A DNA stretch of 64,000 nucleotides from Haematococcus lacustris (GCA_030144725.1 JASKMD010000030.1:2493545-2557544), one strand, 5' to 3'; numbered from the stretch's first letter, positions 46,984 to 58,860 are shown. Program-made: numbers and translations. Notes: generated from the sequence alone by a model not told the origin.

Positions 46984-47895
46984 TAAGGACTTGTAGAATA
47001 TCATGTGTCATGCATGTGAATAAGATACACCGAATAGGTGGCTGGCTAATACCTGCATGCGCCATGCGTTTTTCCAGCACAACTACCTTATTGAACATGG
47101 AGCATGGTGTTGTTTGTGGGTTAAGGCTCAAGGCTGGGGGGCATGCGCAGTTTAGCTGACACAAGCCGTCACCATGCGTTCTTTCAGCCCAAGACCAATG
47201 CCAAGTATTTCAGTTATGTGAGCCTCAAGGAACCTTCAGCATAGCACTTTGTACTTTCACGCCCCTCTTAAGCGTTGTTGTGTTGTGCAGTCCATGTTGT
47301 TTATGTGCACGGGTAGAGAGCGATGTGTTTGGCAATTCCCATGTTTGAACAAGAGTGTATGTAAGAACCAGGGTGTCCATGATCATGCCTTGTGTATCCA
47401 GTACTTGCATGGAGTCATCAGGCCTTGGCGGGCTGTGGCTCAGCCATCGCTTGTAGGCGACTGGCGAGGAGCTCATGCACTAGCACCACCCTGCTAGTTC
47501 AGCCGGTACTGCCCCTTAGGCCTTTGCATCACACCTTCAAGCCTGCAGCCCTCACATGGCCCCCATCCCCCTATGCCGAAACCCTGTTGCCAAAGACGAC
47601 CACCACCTGCTTGACACTGCGGCAGCCTCCTGTGGAAACTACATGGCATACATGCTGCGCATGTATGCAAGATGTGGGTGGTCTGCAGGTGCTAGCCAGC
47701 CTGCCGCCAGCCTACCTGCCTTCACCCCAACCGCAATGCTCTGTTCACGGCTCAAGGCTGAGGGCATGCACGAGCCGTCATCATGCGTCCTTTTAGCAAA
47801 AGACTATTGCCAAACATGTCAACCAAATGCCAAACATTTTTCTTTGCTCTGTTTCAGTGCTCCGTGAGTCGATGCTCTGTTCAAGAAGAAGCACT
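46984..47895. other. Stretch without recognisable features
   Basis: Short open frames only, none with conserved motifs or convincing splice borders. CATGCGTNNTTTCAGC-like phrases repeat near 47085, 47175 and 47785. Confidence 0.35.
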
Positions 47896-48545
47896 TTAGC
47901 ACCTTGACCCTCAACCTAGAGCCTTCATTGCAGTCGAACACGAAATGTGGACCACTACAAAACGGTGTTTTTGTCTGTGTGAAGAATGGTGGCATCAAGT
48001 TAGACGTGGCACTTCTTTCGCTTCGTGTCCAACCCACCACCTCTCAGTACCTAACCCTCCCAGCCATCCACCCTCACCTTCTTGAAGAACTGCTCCAGCG
48101 CCTGGTCCGGTCCTGGACCTTGTGGTGCTTGACGGAGCTTGTGGTTGTTGATGAGTCTGGCTGAAGGGTGTCAAGGTACAGCTGAGGACCAGCTGGTGCG
48201 GCTGCTGCCCCATGGGGGGGCTGGTGGCAGGTGGGCAGCGAAGGGGGTGTAGGCTAGCTGCAACCCAGGGGGACGGGTGGGGGGTGGGCCTGGGGCGCAG
48301 GGGGCAGTTGGAAAGACCCTGGCTGGCCTGGCCTTTGGCCGCATTGAGCACACTCCACAGGACACCCTTGATAGAATGGCTGGCCTGCTGGACTGCCTGC
48401 CTGCCCTGGAGGCGCACCTCCCCAACTGCAGCATCCTTCAGGTCCTCGGTGCCACAGAGCAGGCCTCTGAACCGCCTTTACTCAGCCTGGCCCTGCCCCC
48501 GCTCCCCCTGCAGCTGCCCCATCAGAAGCCCAGGCCAGGTGCGTG
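47895..48545. mobile_element. Mosaic of F1 fragments and repeat R4
   Basis: 47895-47985 is an F1 tail in minus orientation (CTCAACCTAGAGCCTTCATT, GACCACTACAAAACGGTG). 48030-48130 on the minus strand gives the F1 phrase DQALEQFFKKV. 48385-48510 on the plus strand (LEAHLPNCSILQVLGATEQA) is repeated in diverged, minus orientation at 60430-60590 and, more weakly, 61190-61270. Confidence 0.5.
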
Positions 48546-48739
48546 ATGGCTGGCCGATGTGCCAGGTCCAGAAGCGGTGCGTCATCACGGCTGCTTCCAT
48601 CTACATGGGTCTGTGGTTGCATACATGTGTGAAGCCGTAGTCTAGTCTAAACGGTGCAGGGCACAGTCTAGGCTGGTGTGTGAGATGCCTTTCTACAATA
48701 CTTACACCTTTGACATGTGTGACCAGATTTGCTTTACAG

Positions 48740-48852
48740 GTTTCCCTGTATCCCAATCCTCCTGTGGAGCCCCTACACTTCTCCACAGCAGTGAGTGACC
48801 GGTGTGTGTCCCTAACCTAGGTCCCTAACCCTAGGAGTCGCTAGAGCCCTAA
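48740..48852 (+). repeat. R3 repeat, copy 2
   Basis: TCCTGTGGAGCCCCTACACT, CAGTGAGTGACCGGTGTGTG and CCCTAACCCTAGGAGTCGC match copy 1. The 3' half is missing. Confidence 0.75.
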
Positions 48853-49052
48853 TACAAACTGGGTGACTCTGCGCCTCTGCTTGGGCTCAAAGTTGGTCAA
48901 ACCAGGCCTAGCTCCCTCTGCCTCTGCCAGCTCCACACTGACACTTTGACATGTGTGACCTGCATGAAAACGATTTGCGTTACAGATCCGCGATTTCCAC
49001 GCTCCCTCCTCAGCTCCCTGTGTGCTTTCATAACGCTGACGTCTTAGCGACG

Positions 49053-52000
49053 ATGCCGAGCCCTATAGCCGTTTTTTGTGTCCTGGCCTTCTTCGGGACG
49101 CTGACAGCCCACGCCCATCAGGTCGCTGCCTTTGACTGCGACAAGGCTGTAACGAGGTGCGCTCCCACCAACCTCGACCGTCCCGGCTCAGGTCCCTCGC
49201 CGTCGTACGGCCTTTTCTTCCGGTGTTCACCAAGCTATCTTAGCTCTCTAGCAAAGGCGTCGACGGCAGCTTCAATGGCAGCTTACACGGCAGCTTCAAC
49301 GGCATGCTTCGCAGCTTCACCCGCCGATTAAACCAGGCAACTACGTCTATTGCCGTGGCAGTCGCGCAAGCAGCCAGTGCGGGGAACGGGGAGGCGATTG
49401 CAAGTAAGTGCAGGGACGCGGCGTAAGCGCGCATTCAGACCTGGTCCGTACCACGCGGTGATGGATGGTCGTGCGTACTGCCTCGTGCAGTCGCGATCGC
49501 CATTTCCGTGTCTTGCGTAAGTGCTGTCCCGGTTGTTTAAGGCTCGCACCCCGAAGGCCTGGCTTCTGGGTGGCTTCCAGACACGGGCCCTTCAAGTACA
49601 GTTATCTAAATGGTGAACCGCGGATGCTAGTCTCGCTTCATGCTTGCAGGGGCGTATGGATGAAGTGACGAGTGGTCTGACACAAGCCTACTCCCAGGTG
49701 AGCCGCAATGGAGAGCAATCTGCGGCATGATATGTACAGCAACACAATACGGCTAACAGGAAGCAGTGACCTAACGTTAGTGGTTAGCTACACACTCACA
49801 GTGACGACTTGCCTCGTGACTCGTGGTATACTATAAATCCTGGAGATGCACATGAGAGTGTCTCTCACCTGGTTCACAGCTGCTGGCAGGCCTGTTATTG
49901 CCATACGGCTTTCGCGGGCCCCAAGGCTCACCCCTGATGCCTATGCCGCCCCAAATGCCCTGAGTCAATAGCTTGACTTCAGTGGCTCCTGGGCTCATCC
50001 CTCACACCCAACAGGGTCGATGGGGTCGGGATATCCCGCTCTAACAGCATCCCACGCATCTATGGTGTGGTACCTGGAACGTGATGTGATTCCTTTCTCA
50101 GCCAGCATCTGAGCCAGCCATACTTTGTATGCCTGCCTGCTGACACGTCCCCACCACATAGCTGTGGGCTGTGGGATTCTTCCACACCATTGCGCCGCTA
50201 GGTGTTACGCTTTGAGACATTTGTGACTTTTCCCGCCTTTTTTTTCCCGGCTGAATTTCACACATTGATGAACATGGAAGTGGTTTTTCACTTCCTGCAG
50301 AATCCCGCCAGCACCAGCAGGGCTCTGGCCTTCGCCTTTGGCCAGAATGGCATCACTGTGCCCACCTCAGCGCTGACTGCAGCGACGGCCAGCGCCCAGC
50401 GACGAGGTGGTCCGGCAAACGAAGCTTTTGCCTCGGCTCTGGCTCAGGCTACCTCACAGAGCCCAGCCCTGCGCCAATCTCTGTTTCCTGGTGAGGAACC
50501 AGCGACCAGGGTGAGGGGCAGGGTGAGGGTCCAGAGATCAGGGGCCACGTACCAACCACCAACTAGTGGCTGGCCAACAGGTGGCTGTGGGTGGGCTGCT
50601 CTGGGTGCCCTGGGTGTTCAAAGCGGGTGGCTGGGATTTCCATCGCAACCCTCATCATGTGACGCAACCACAGGCGCCGCAATAAAAGAGACTGCTATAG
50701 CCAGGGCCACCGCAAGCTGCGTTGATGCCATCTCACACTTAGCTTTCCCGGTGCTGGCTCCTGGTGTCCTTGCCCTGTGCCACACTGTAGCGCTGCCCAC
50801 GGGGTTCTTGACTCAGCCTGAGATAGCGCGGCGCTTTCCTGACCTGCGTACGGGTGGTGAGTACAGCCGGCCTGCCACCTGCATGCATGCCTGCCAGCAC
50901 CTGCAGCTAGCCCGCCAGCATGTCAACATCTTGGGCCTCAGCGCCTGCATCCTGCACGCCCTCCGGCCCCACCTGCCTGGCCCCACCTGTCTGCAGGACG
51001 ACGCTCAATGCTGCAGGCAGTTGCTGTGGCTGCCGCCAATGCCAATGCAAACGGGGCAGTTGCTTCTGCAGTGGCAGTTGCTGCTACTAACGGTGTGTGC
51101 CGAGCTGCACCTGCCAGGCAATGGGCACCACATAACCTTGGCCCTCAACTTCAAGCCTTCGTTGCCGTGGAACACTAAGTGTGGACCACTACAAAGCGGT
51201 GTTTTTATCTGTGTGGAGTTCGCATGCACATGGCATACACATGGGCATGGTCCCCTACCACCTACACTATTGCCTGACCCATAGAGCTGTGATGTTGAGC
51301 TGGCATGACAAACGTGCACTAATTGTAAGCTAAGAACAGCTCAAGAAAGGGGGCACACACTACTGTGCCCCAGGCTGCTGCTGCTGCTGCTGCTGGGCCT
51401 TGGGTGGCTTGTCTCGCACCCGCTTGTAGTGCATGCCAGGGTACCCCATGCCCTTGCCAGGCAGCTTCCCCTGCTCTGGCCAGTAGGACAGCTCCAGTGG
51501 GCGCCACTTGGCCTCCCCAATGAGCTGCATGTTCAATGCTGCATTGCAATCCCTGCCTACCCACCTGCCAGGCTGTGGTGCTGCTTTGGCTGCTCAGCCT
51601 TGATGCGCTTGCTATGCTTGGCTGGTGGGGGAGTGCTGGGCCCAGGCTCTGAGGCTGCTGCTAGCTGTGTGGCTGCCTGGCTGCTGCATGGGGCCTGTGG
51701 GGGCTTGCGTGGGGCCACTGCCGGGCATTACATCATGCCCCGCACTGGCTGTGGTGAGCACTGCCTGAGCAGGTAACGGGCTTGCCATTGCAATCGCCAT
51801 CTCTGTGTCCTCCAACTGCGCCGGCTGGAACACGGCAGTGACGAGTGGCCTGGCCCAAGCCTACTCCACTGTGAGTGCTCCTTCCCTTCCGCAGCAGCAA
51901 CTGGGCAGCAGCTCCAGCGCCTGCTCCCTTGCACACCCCACAAATTGCTGCTGCCTGCTCCTTTGCCTGCTTACCTGCCTGGCCCCTCCTCACCCCTCCC

Positions 52001-52860
52001 ACACCCACCTTTTTGCTAACCCTCCTGCCTGCCTGCCTGCCTGCCTGCCTAGTACTAATGTTTGCTTGCTGGCCGTGCCATTCTCTGATGCTGCTGCCCC
52101 TGGTGGTCAGAACCCGGCGACAACGGAGCGCTCGCTGGCTCAAGCGGTGGCCCAGGCGCAGGCCCTGGGTGCAGCCAGCGCTGTAGCCGCAACCGCCGCG
52201 CTGGCAGCCAGTGGTGGCGCAGCGCAGCAGACGCTGTGGACCAATGCACTGGCGCAGGCTGGGGCGCAAAACCCTAACGCCATCGCGCAGCTCCTGCCTC
52301 GTGAGTGCCGCCCGCCCGCTGTGCTGCTGCTGCTGCTGCTGCTGCTGCCTGGCTGCCTGGCTGCCTGGCTGCCTGGCTGCCTGGCTGCCTGGCTGCCTGG
52401 CTGCCTGGTTGCCTGGTTGCCTAGTTGCCTGGCTGCCTGGTTGCCTGGTTGCCTGGTTGCCTGGCTGCCTGGTTGCCTAGTTGCTTAGTTGCCTAGTTGC
52501 CTAGTTGCTGCCTAGTTGCCCAGCTATTGCAGCCACTGTGCCTCATGCCCACCGCCGCCGCTGCTGAGCTGAAGCTACCTGCTGCCATGGTAAATGGTGC
52601 ATATCATGATGCCCATGTCAATGTCTTTGTCAATTTGCTGTAGGGGCATGCCGGCAGTGACACAGGTACTCGGGCACTATAGCTGCTGCTGTAGATCTGG
52701 CCGTCCTGCCCACTGTGCCTGCTTTGCCCTGCCCTGCCCTGCCTGCCCTGCCCTGCCCACAGAGCTTCCTCCAAGCTTGCAGCAGGCACCCCAGCTGCGG
52801 AGCTTCACAGCTGGAGGGGCTGGAGGCCAGGGCAACCGCGTTGGCCCACCCGGTCTCTAG
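49053..52860 (+). CDS. Gene S1: secreted Ala/Gln-rich protein with two related modules (376 aa, 11 exons)
   Basis: Exons 49053-49121, 49244-49403, 49491-49516, 49650-49697, 50301-50490, 50674-50763, 50791-50856, 50997-51092, 51773-51870, 52111-52300 and 52763-52860 join in phase to 377 codons with the stop. Exon 1 is a signal peptide (MPSPIAVFCVLAFFGTLTAHA). Two modules follow: an Ala/Val helix (SIAVAVAQAASAGNGEA; LQAVAVAAANANANGAV), then IAIAISVS, VTSGL(T/A)QAYS, and a 190-nt exon (NPASTSRALAFAFG..FASALAQATSQSPALRQSLFP; NPATTERSLAQAVAQAQ..NALAQAGAQNPNAIAQLLP). Both 190-nt exons have the same length and phase, so an exon block was duplicated. The C-terminus is Gly-rich. No transmembrane segment follows. 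Role unknown; an extracellular-matrix or wall component is a guess. An F1 element fills most of the intron 51093-51772. Confidence 0.65.
51135..51751 (-). mobile_element. F1 element in a gene S1 intron
   Basis: Minus-strand C-terminal half of F1: starts at the MM-stop-CPAV position, linker EPG/TPP-like, then GRWVGRDCNAALNMQLIGEA, RPLELSYWPEQGKLPGKG and a stop, then the tail to about 51135. It shares the TAA-for-TGG lesion with the copy near 62016. The RuvC-III-like block reads G-R-D instead of D-R-D. Confidence 0.75.
52340..52510. repeat. (CTGCCTGG)n minisatellite in a gene S1 intron
   Basis: About 20 units of an 8-mer that drifts to TTGCCTAG toward the 3' side, preceded by (CTG)8. It lies in the intron 52301-52762. 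CCTGCCTGCCTGCC near 52021 is a related simple repeat in the previous intron. Confidence 0.9.
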
Positions 52861-53540
52861 GGTTAGCTGCCGATAGCGTGTCGATGCGCACAGCTTCACA
52901 CCAGCCTTGCCCCAGCTTCACCTTTGCCTACTAGCAGTATGCAGCTGAGCCCTGTTCAGTTGTGTGATGTCAAGCAAGCAAGACTGGTCATGGGAGGCTT
53001 GCCAGGTCTAGAGGAGCAAAGGGATTCCTTGACTGGCTAGATGGCTGTGGGAGAAATAAGCAGCAAGATGTTGCAGACCTCATGTACGCAAAGTGCTGCA
53101 TCATCCGTGCAGCCTGGCGCAGTGCCGTCATGGCATGATTGGAGGATGCATGGGGGAGGGGGGTTGCCGGGGTGCAATGCCCAGATCACCAACCATATTG
53201 AAGGCCACGACATTTTGCTGATGACACATTAAACGTGAGCATGGTAGGGCTGCGGTGCATGCGGTCATCACCACCCTTGTTTGATGAGAACGGCTGGGAC
53301 CTACAGCCATGTACTGGTGTGTTGTACAGTATGTTGTCTTATCAGCTGTATGTTGTGAACAAGTGCATGCGTTGCTAGATGGAGGGTCTAAAGTCATCAA
53401 TGCTGGTGCACCATATTCCTAACTCCAGGGAGTAGCGTGGGGTGGGGTGTGCCGGCCTAGCACCCTGCCAAGACCCGCCTGCCTGGCAGCCTGCATGCCT
53501 GTCATACAAAGACTTGCACGACAATAGATATATCTACATC
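52861..53540. other. 3' flank of gene S1
   Basis: No coding exon, RNA gene or long repeat was recognised. Confidence 0.35.
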
Positions 53541-53544
53541 CCTG

Positions 53545-53990
53545 TGAAGTTCCTACACTTCTCCACAGCAGTGAGTGACCGGTGTGTGTCCCTAACCTAG
53601 GTCCCTAACGCTAGGAGCCGCTAGAGCCCTACCCTATGCACACTCTAGCGCACACACATCCCCTTTGTAAGGGGCAATCACATTGTCTGTGAAGGAGAGA
53701 GGCCCTCGCTAATAGGCAGCGCTTCACCGAACAAACACAGTAAATCACTAAGCCACTAAGCGGAGCCTAAAACAGAAGTCACACTTGAGATACAATTAGC
53801 TCAGCCCCTAATGGGCTGGCTGAACCTAGCACACCCTGCTCCAACACACCCCCTCAGGCCAGGCCACCACACCTCACCTTTGTTTGTTTGTTTGCTTGGC
53901 TCATGGCATGATACGCATGTCACTATCGCTGCCGCTGGTGCCGCCGCTGCCACTTCCGCAGTAGGCCCTTGTCGCGCACGATCACCCACT
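53545..53990 (+). repeat. R3 repeat, copy 3, with internal insertion
   Basis: 53545-53683 matches R3 copy 1 (CTACACTTCTCCACAGCAGT, CACACACATCCCCTTTGTAA). The end block (TTGTTTGCTTGGCTCATGGC, GCCGCCGCTGCCACTTCCGC) is at 53880-53980. The roughly 190 bp between them are absent from copy 1. Confidence 0.7.
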
Positions 53991-54138
53991 CCTGGCCCAC
54001 ACCGCCTGGGTTAGGCATGGCGGGGCGGCCCGTCCAGCTGCCCGAGCAAATGTATCTGACATCAAATAAACAAGTCAACTTTAGTGTAAGTCTGCCAATC
54101 AGCGCAAGCCAGCGCAGTTTGCCCCATGTGGCAATTTG

Positions 54139-54179
54139 TGTGCAAAGGTGTGCAAAGGTGTGCAAAGGTGTGCAAAGGG
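54139..54179. repeat. 10-bp tandem repeat (TGTGCAAAGG)4
   Basis: Four consecutive TGTGCAAAGG units. Confidence 0.9.
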
Positions 54180-54498
54180 TGCGTTCCATGCGTTCCCATC
54201 ACACGTTACTCAGCGGTTGTTTGCGGCGCACTTCCTACCAATCTCAGCATCGCAGCTCTTGACTCGTTTGGAAGCGTTTGCCACTAGCAGGCCGGCAACA
54301 AAAGTGAACTTATGTAATCACTCAGGAGGATAGGATACAGGACGGCCTGAGCTGGAAACGCAACCGCATAGCGGCACAGGTGACGAGCGGACGGGAGAGG
54401 TGCAAAGAAGTCTTCACCGTGAACTAGCAGATATAATTTGTTTGAGGAGGGGACACGCCTTAGGTATGTGCCTGGTATGTGCGGCTTGTGCTGTGCAG

Positions 54499-57400
54499 AT
54501 GCTGAACCAATTCATCCAAACGCTAAGGCGGGCGGTGCAGAAGATGAAACGACGCACTGCGGCGTTAAAGCTCCCGGAGCAATGCGACCAGCTGACGCCT
54601 CCAAACTGTTCAGGACCGCTCACTGCACATGCAGAGAAACAGTCCACCACCCTGCCTGTGCCTCTTGATGCCGGACCTGCTGACTGCGACGAGAGTGCCA
54701 TGGCATCCACCCCAGCCATGCCTGCTGCTGAGTACAAGTCGTGGGCTGGTGCAGCTGCGAATGTGCAATCACTGCCGGTAAGGCCAGCTCATGTCCCTCA
54801 CTAGGGGTGGTGTCTTGTCTTGCGCAGTATCTCCCACTTGGATGGTGTGGGCGCGTCCCACCTACACTGTTACCTAACCCCTGTGACAGGGCTATAGCCT
54901 AGAGGTGGCATGACATGCATGCACTCATGCAAGCTGATGACAGCATGAATGGGGGGCACACTCCAGAGGGTTTCTATGATTCACTGTGTATGGGTACAGT
55001 GTATTAAATGCACGCTACGGATAGCGCTATGGCCCACGCGCCCGGTAAGGGCTGTGCATTGATGCACTGAACGTTTTCACTGCTTGTCACTAGCCCTGTC
55101 ACTAGCACTAGCCCCGACCACTGTTCTCTGTTATAAGTGCTGCCACCTTGCCCTTGATCGCATGCAACTTTCTGAAGGGCTCAATTCCCGGAACATGCCT
55201 CTATAGCAGTATGCCCCTGGCCCTGACCCACAAGGGTATCTCACAGCTGTGATGGTGTGCGCTGCAGGGCGTGGCAAAGGCAGTGGCTCAGGAACTCGCT
55301 CCTTGCTGCGATGCGATCACGCGATGCGCAGTGCGACGGGCGGGGGCATTTTCTAGCAATTTGGGGGTTTCCGTGAAAAATACACGGATGTGTGAAAATC
55401 CACAATGTGGGGGCCCTTCCCGGCAGTCAAGCTCAGGCAAACTGCTCCAGTTGTTCCTGGGGTGTGCACACCCCCAGCAGGAGGCTGCTGCCATGCACAC
55501 CCAGCCAGCACTCTCCGCTGCCAGCCCCCTGGCCTCAACCACCTTCAGCCACCCCTCCATACACCACGGCGTCACAGCTGTAGACCCCACGCCCTCCTCC
55601 ATTGTGACAATGCCCTCGCACTCCCCCTTCCACCCGCCCAGCACCACCTCTGGCTCCTCTAGCACCCCAGACGCCACTTACCGTCTTTGGCACCGGGCTG
55701 CCACGGGACTAAGGACGGAACTGGACCAGGACGAGTGCCCCACTTCTTTGTCCGTGGGCGCCAATGTGTGCATGCCGGCAGAGGATAGGTCCTCACTCTT
55801 CTGCTCCTTGTCGGAGGTGCCAGCAGCAGCAGCTAGAAAAGCCCATGGTCAGCCCCGTTGTCCCTCACTAGGGCCACCATTTGAGCCGGATCAGAAGTAC
55901 CTACTAGCAGCCACTATTCAATCGCGTGTTCAATCGCGTCTCCTCAACGTGTCTCCTCAGGCCCCCCATGGTCAGCCCAGCAACCTAGGTGGACGGCGCT
56001 TGGCCCACTCACGCTCCACCTTTTGCGTGTTAGAGAGCAGCCAGGAGTGGCAGGCGAAGTATGCAGAAGGTATGTGTGTTGCACTGATCACACCTACCTG
56101 ATCACCAACCCAAACCACCACCTGCCAGCTTAGCTGTGATCAGACACTGACTTGCACAAGCGCACTAGCCCTTGCTTGCTTGCTTGCTTGCTTGCTTGCT
56201 AATCCAATGCCAATTTACCCCTGTGCTGCAGGGCGGCCCCAGACCTTTCCAAAGAGCTTCCCAAGAGCAGCACAGCACATGCTCATGCAAGCTGCCCGGC
56301 CGCAACCACGCTCCTCAGTGCCCAGCCAGGCAGCAGGGGCTGGGGTCTCCCGGCACGCTGGACAAGCGCACATGATGCCCAGCATCCAACACCTGCGGAC
56401 CGTGGCAGGTCTGCTGCACCAACGCCACATGGGCGCGTCTGCCTCCACCTCCTCCTCGGCCTTCCTCAAGCTGTTGGGCTCAGGGGGCGCAGGTGATGCC
56501 GGCAGCGACAGCAGCCCCACAGCAGCCAGTGCCATGGCAGCGGAGGAAAGCAGGCCCAGCACCAGCCGCACCATGCAGGCAGTGCTGAACAGCCAAGGGG
56601 CAGGTACCGCGCCAAGGGGCAGTCTCCGCCGCCTGGGGGCTTCACCTTCCTGGTCCGTGTACACCACAAGTACGGACTATGCCGCCCTGAAGGCCACTCG
56701 CATCAACGCCACCAGTGATGGTGAGGGGCGCTTATGCATGCCACCCATCACCTGCTTCTTCTTCACCCTCTTTTTCCTCCTGCTACTGCGCCTGCTGCTG
56801 CTTCATGCCCAACGCACATGCACATGGTACATGCACATTGTTCTTGTTGCCATCCTTGACGCATCTGACATGTCCTGGACTTCTTCATACCTCTTCCTTA
56901 CCCATGCAATGGCCGTAGTTGCCAATGCCAAATAGCCACTTCATGCCACCGCCTAGGAGCTGCTGCTGACACTGTGGGCATAGCTGCACCCTCCTGCCTC
57001 GTCGTTCGTGCTGGTTGTTGGCAGCAGGCGGGTGCGTGGGGAGCCCCAACAAGAGCGTGAGCGGGCGCGGGTGCAGCGCGCTAGGGCCCCTGCAGCCGTT
57101 GGTCTCCGTGATGGAGTGTGGATTGGAGGGGCCGGATGCACCAGGAGCCTCTGAGCGGGCCAGCGCCTGCGAGCGCTCCTATGTGACCAAGGTCCTTATG
57201 CAAGGCCTGGCCGGCAAGCTGGGTCTCAGCCCCAACAGCACTGCAGCGGCTGGGGCTGCCGGCAGCAATGCTGCGACAGAGGTCAGTCCCTCCCAACTGT
57301 CTTGAATAGGGGGGGCATCTCGTACACTGAGTTTATTTCTCGCTTACGTAGTGGACTGATGTTCGAAGCACATCAGGATGTAGAGGGCTCACTAAGCTAC

Positions 57401-58860
57401 ACGTTATAGGTGTCCCGAGCTTCAATGACTATGCACATGATGCCCAACCTAGGCGGGATGAGGGACCATGCTTTCATCAGGGACCATGCTTTCATCAGGG
57501 CGTCAGGGCAAAGCAGCACCTTTGCTCTCAACCTTGAGCATTCATTGCAGTCGAACACACTAATTGTGAACCACTACAAAACGGTGTTTTTGTCTGTGTG
57601 GAGTTCCCATCGCATGGCATGCACATGTCCTACACATGGCATACACATGGTCACGGTCGCCTACCACCTACAGCATTGCCTGACCCCTGTGACAGGGCGA
57701 TGCATAGAGTTGGCATGACAAAACATGCACTAAGCGTAAGCTGATGACAGCTTCAAATGGGGGGGCACACACTACTGTGCCACAGCAGGCTGCTGCTGCT
57801 GGCCCTTGGCTGGCTTGTCTCGCAGCCGCTTGTAGCCCAAGCCAGGGTACTCCTTGCGGTACAAGGCGGTATGTGCCCCCGTGCGCACCTGTCGGCGCTG
57901 GGTGTTCCATTCAGCCCTTCGCTCCTCGCGTTGTTTGGCTGGAGGGGTCCTAGGACCTGCGCTGGCATGAACAGCAGCGATGTGAGCAGCGCGGAGCTCA
58001 CCGGACTGCACAGTTGCAGCGGACCACACCACGACTACGACGAACCTTGTTTTCGCGGGCTTTCAATCGGAAGCGGATCTTGCTCCGCGGCACTGGGCCG
58101 CTTCCTCGGAGGCATTGCGCCACTAGGCTCATACCTACTAACACCTTCTGAGCTCCTACTTATACCCAGGAGGCGATGTCACTCACTCTCGCACTCCCAA
58201 AGGGCACAGGGCACTCCGACCAAAGGGCACAGGGCACTCCGACCAAAGGGCACTCCGGCCAGGACTCAATGCCAACCATGGAACTCACCCTCAGCACACA
58301 GGGCAAAGCAGCATGAGGGGTCATGCTCGCCAGGTGTCTCACGTGAGTACCCTAGGCGGAGAGGAGGCCGCTCTGACACCTCTGTCGGCTGTGGAGTCCG
58401 GCCAGGTGCTGCGCCCGCCTGGCCTAGCTGGAGGTGCAGGCAGCGAGCGGAGGGTGGCGCGAGCCCGTGCCACCTTCAGTGTTCTGGAGAGCAGCCAGGT
58501 GGGCAGTGGCAGGTGCCCACCATTGGCCTTTAAGGAGTTGCTGGCTTGATTAAATAGACTGCAACAGTGCCTGCTCTGTGTGGTCCTGCTTGACATGGCT
58601 TAAAGCTTGCCCAGCTCTGCTTCCGCCCACCTGCTTGGCCTTGCTGACAGCCTGCTGTCCCTGGTGTTGGGGTTCAGGAGTGGAGGGCCAAGCAAGCCAG
58701 CCTGGCAGTGGCAAGCAGAGCTCCTGGGGCCCACCTGGCATACCCCCGCACGTCACGACATTCCCGCATGGCCTGCCAGCCTGTCGTCAGGTCTGAGGAG
58801 GAGGAGGGCTGGGACCTGGCCTTGGCGCTGGTGCCGGCGCTGGCTACTGACGGTGAGCTG
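54499..58860 (+). CDS. Gene U: multi-exon unknown protein sharing tail motifs with cyclase C
   Basis: Phase-consistent exons: 54499-54777 (MLNQFIQTLRRAVQKMKRRT, possibly not the first), 55268-56069, 56232-56720, 57025-57281 and 58334 to about 58498. A further exon near 58790-58855 (SEEEEGWDLALALVPALATD) fits only with an alternative donor. The sequence is Ser/Pro/Ala-rich and looks disordered. Two segments resemble each other: HSRSTFCVLESSQ (end of exon 2) and RVARARATFSVLESSQ (58.4 kb). The order SPNKSVS (57.06 kb) then RVARARATF..SSQ parallels TPNKSVS then SVARARHSFTTVSQQ in the cyclase C tail, so U may be a relative or detached tail of that family (inference). No catalytic domain is seen. 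F1 pieces occupy two introns (54795-54955 and 57520-58290). Confidence 0.45.
54795..54955 (-). mobile_element. F1 variant tail in a gene U intron
   Basis: The reverse complement matches the variant tail at 41650-41820 and 46550-46715 (CTAGGGGTGGTGTCTTGTCT, ACCCCTGTGACAGGGCTATA on the + strand). It is a solo tail. Confidence 0.65.
55857..55921. repeat. 65-bp segment shared with the S2 intron
   Basis: GTTGTCCCTCACTAGGGCCA through CTAGCAGCCACTAT also occurs at 63425-63487 with almost no difference. Here it lies inside gene U exon 2 and codes for PSLGPPFEPDQKYLLAAT. There it is intronic. Confidence 0.85.
57520..58290 (-). mobile_element. F1 derivative, inverted twin of 36770-37890 with an extra deletion
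   Basis: On the minus strand it matches the 36.8-kb element from the GGAGTGCCCTTTGGTC repeats and TATA-like GGGTATAAGTAGG through RTPPAKQREERRAEWNTQRR. It then jumps to RKEYPGLGYKRLRDKPAKGQ and the tail. About 370 bp present at 37195-37565 are missing. It lies between gene U exons. Confidence 0.75.
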
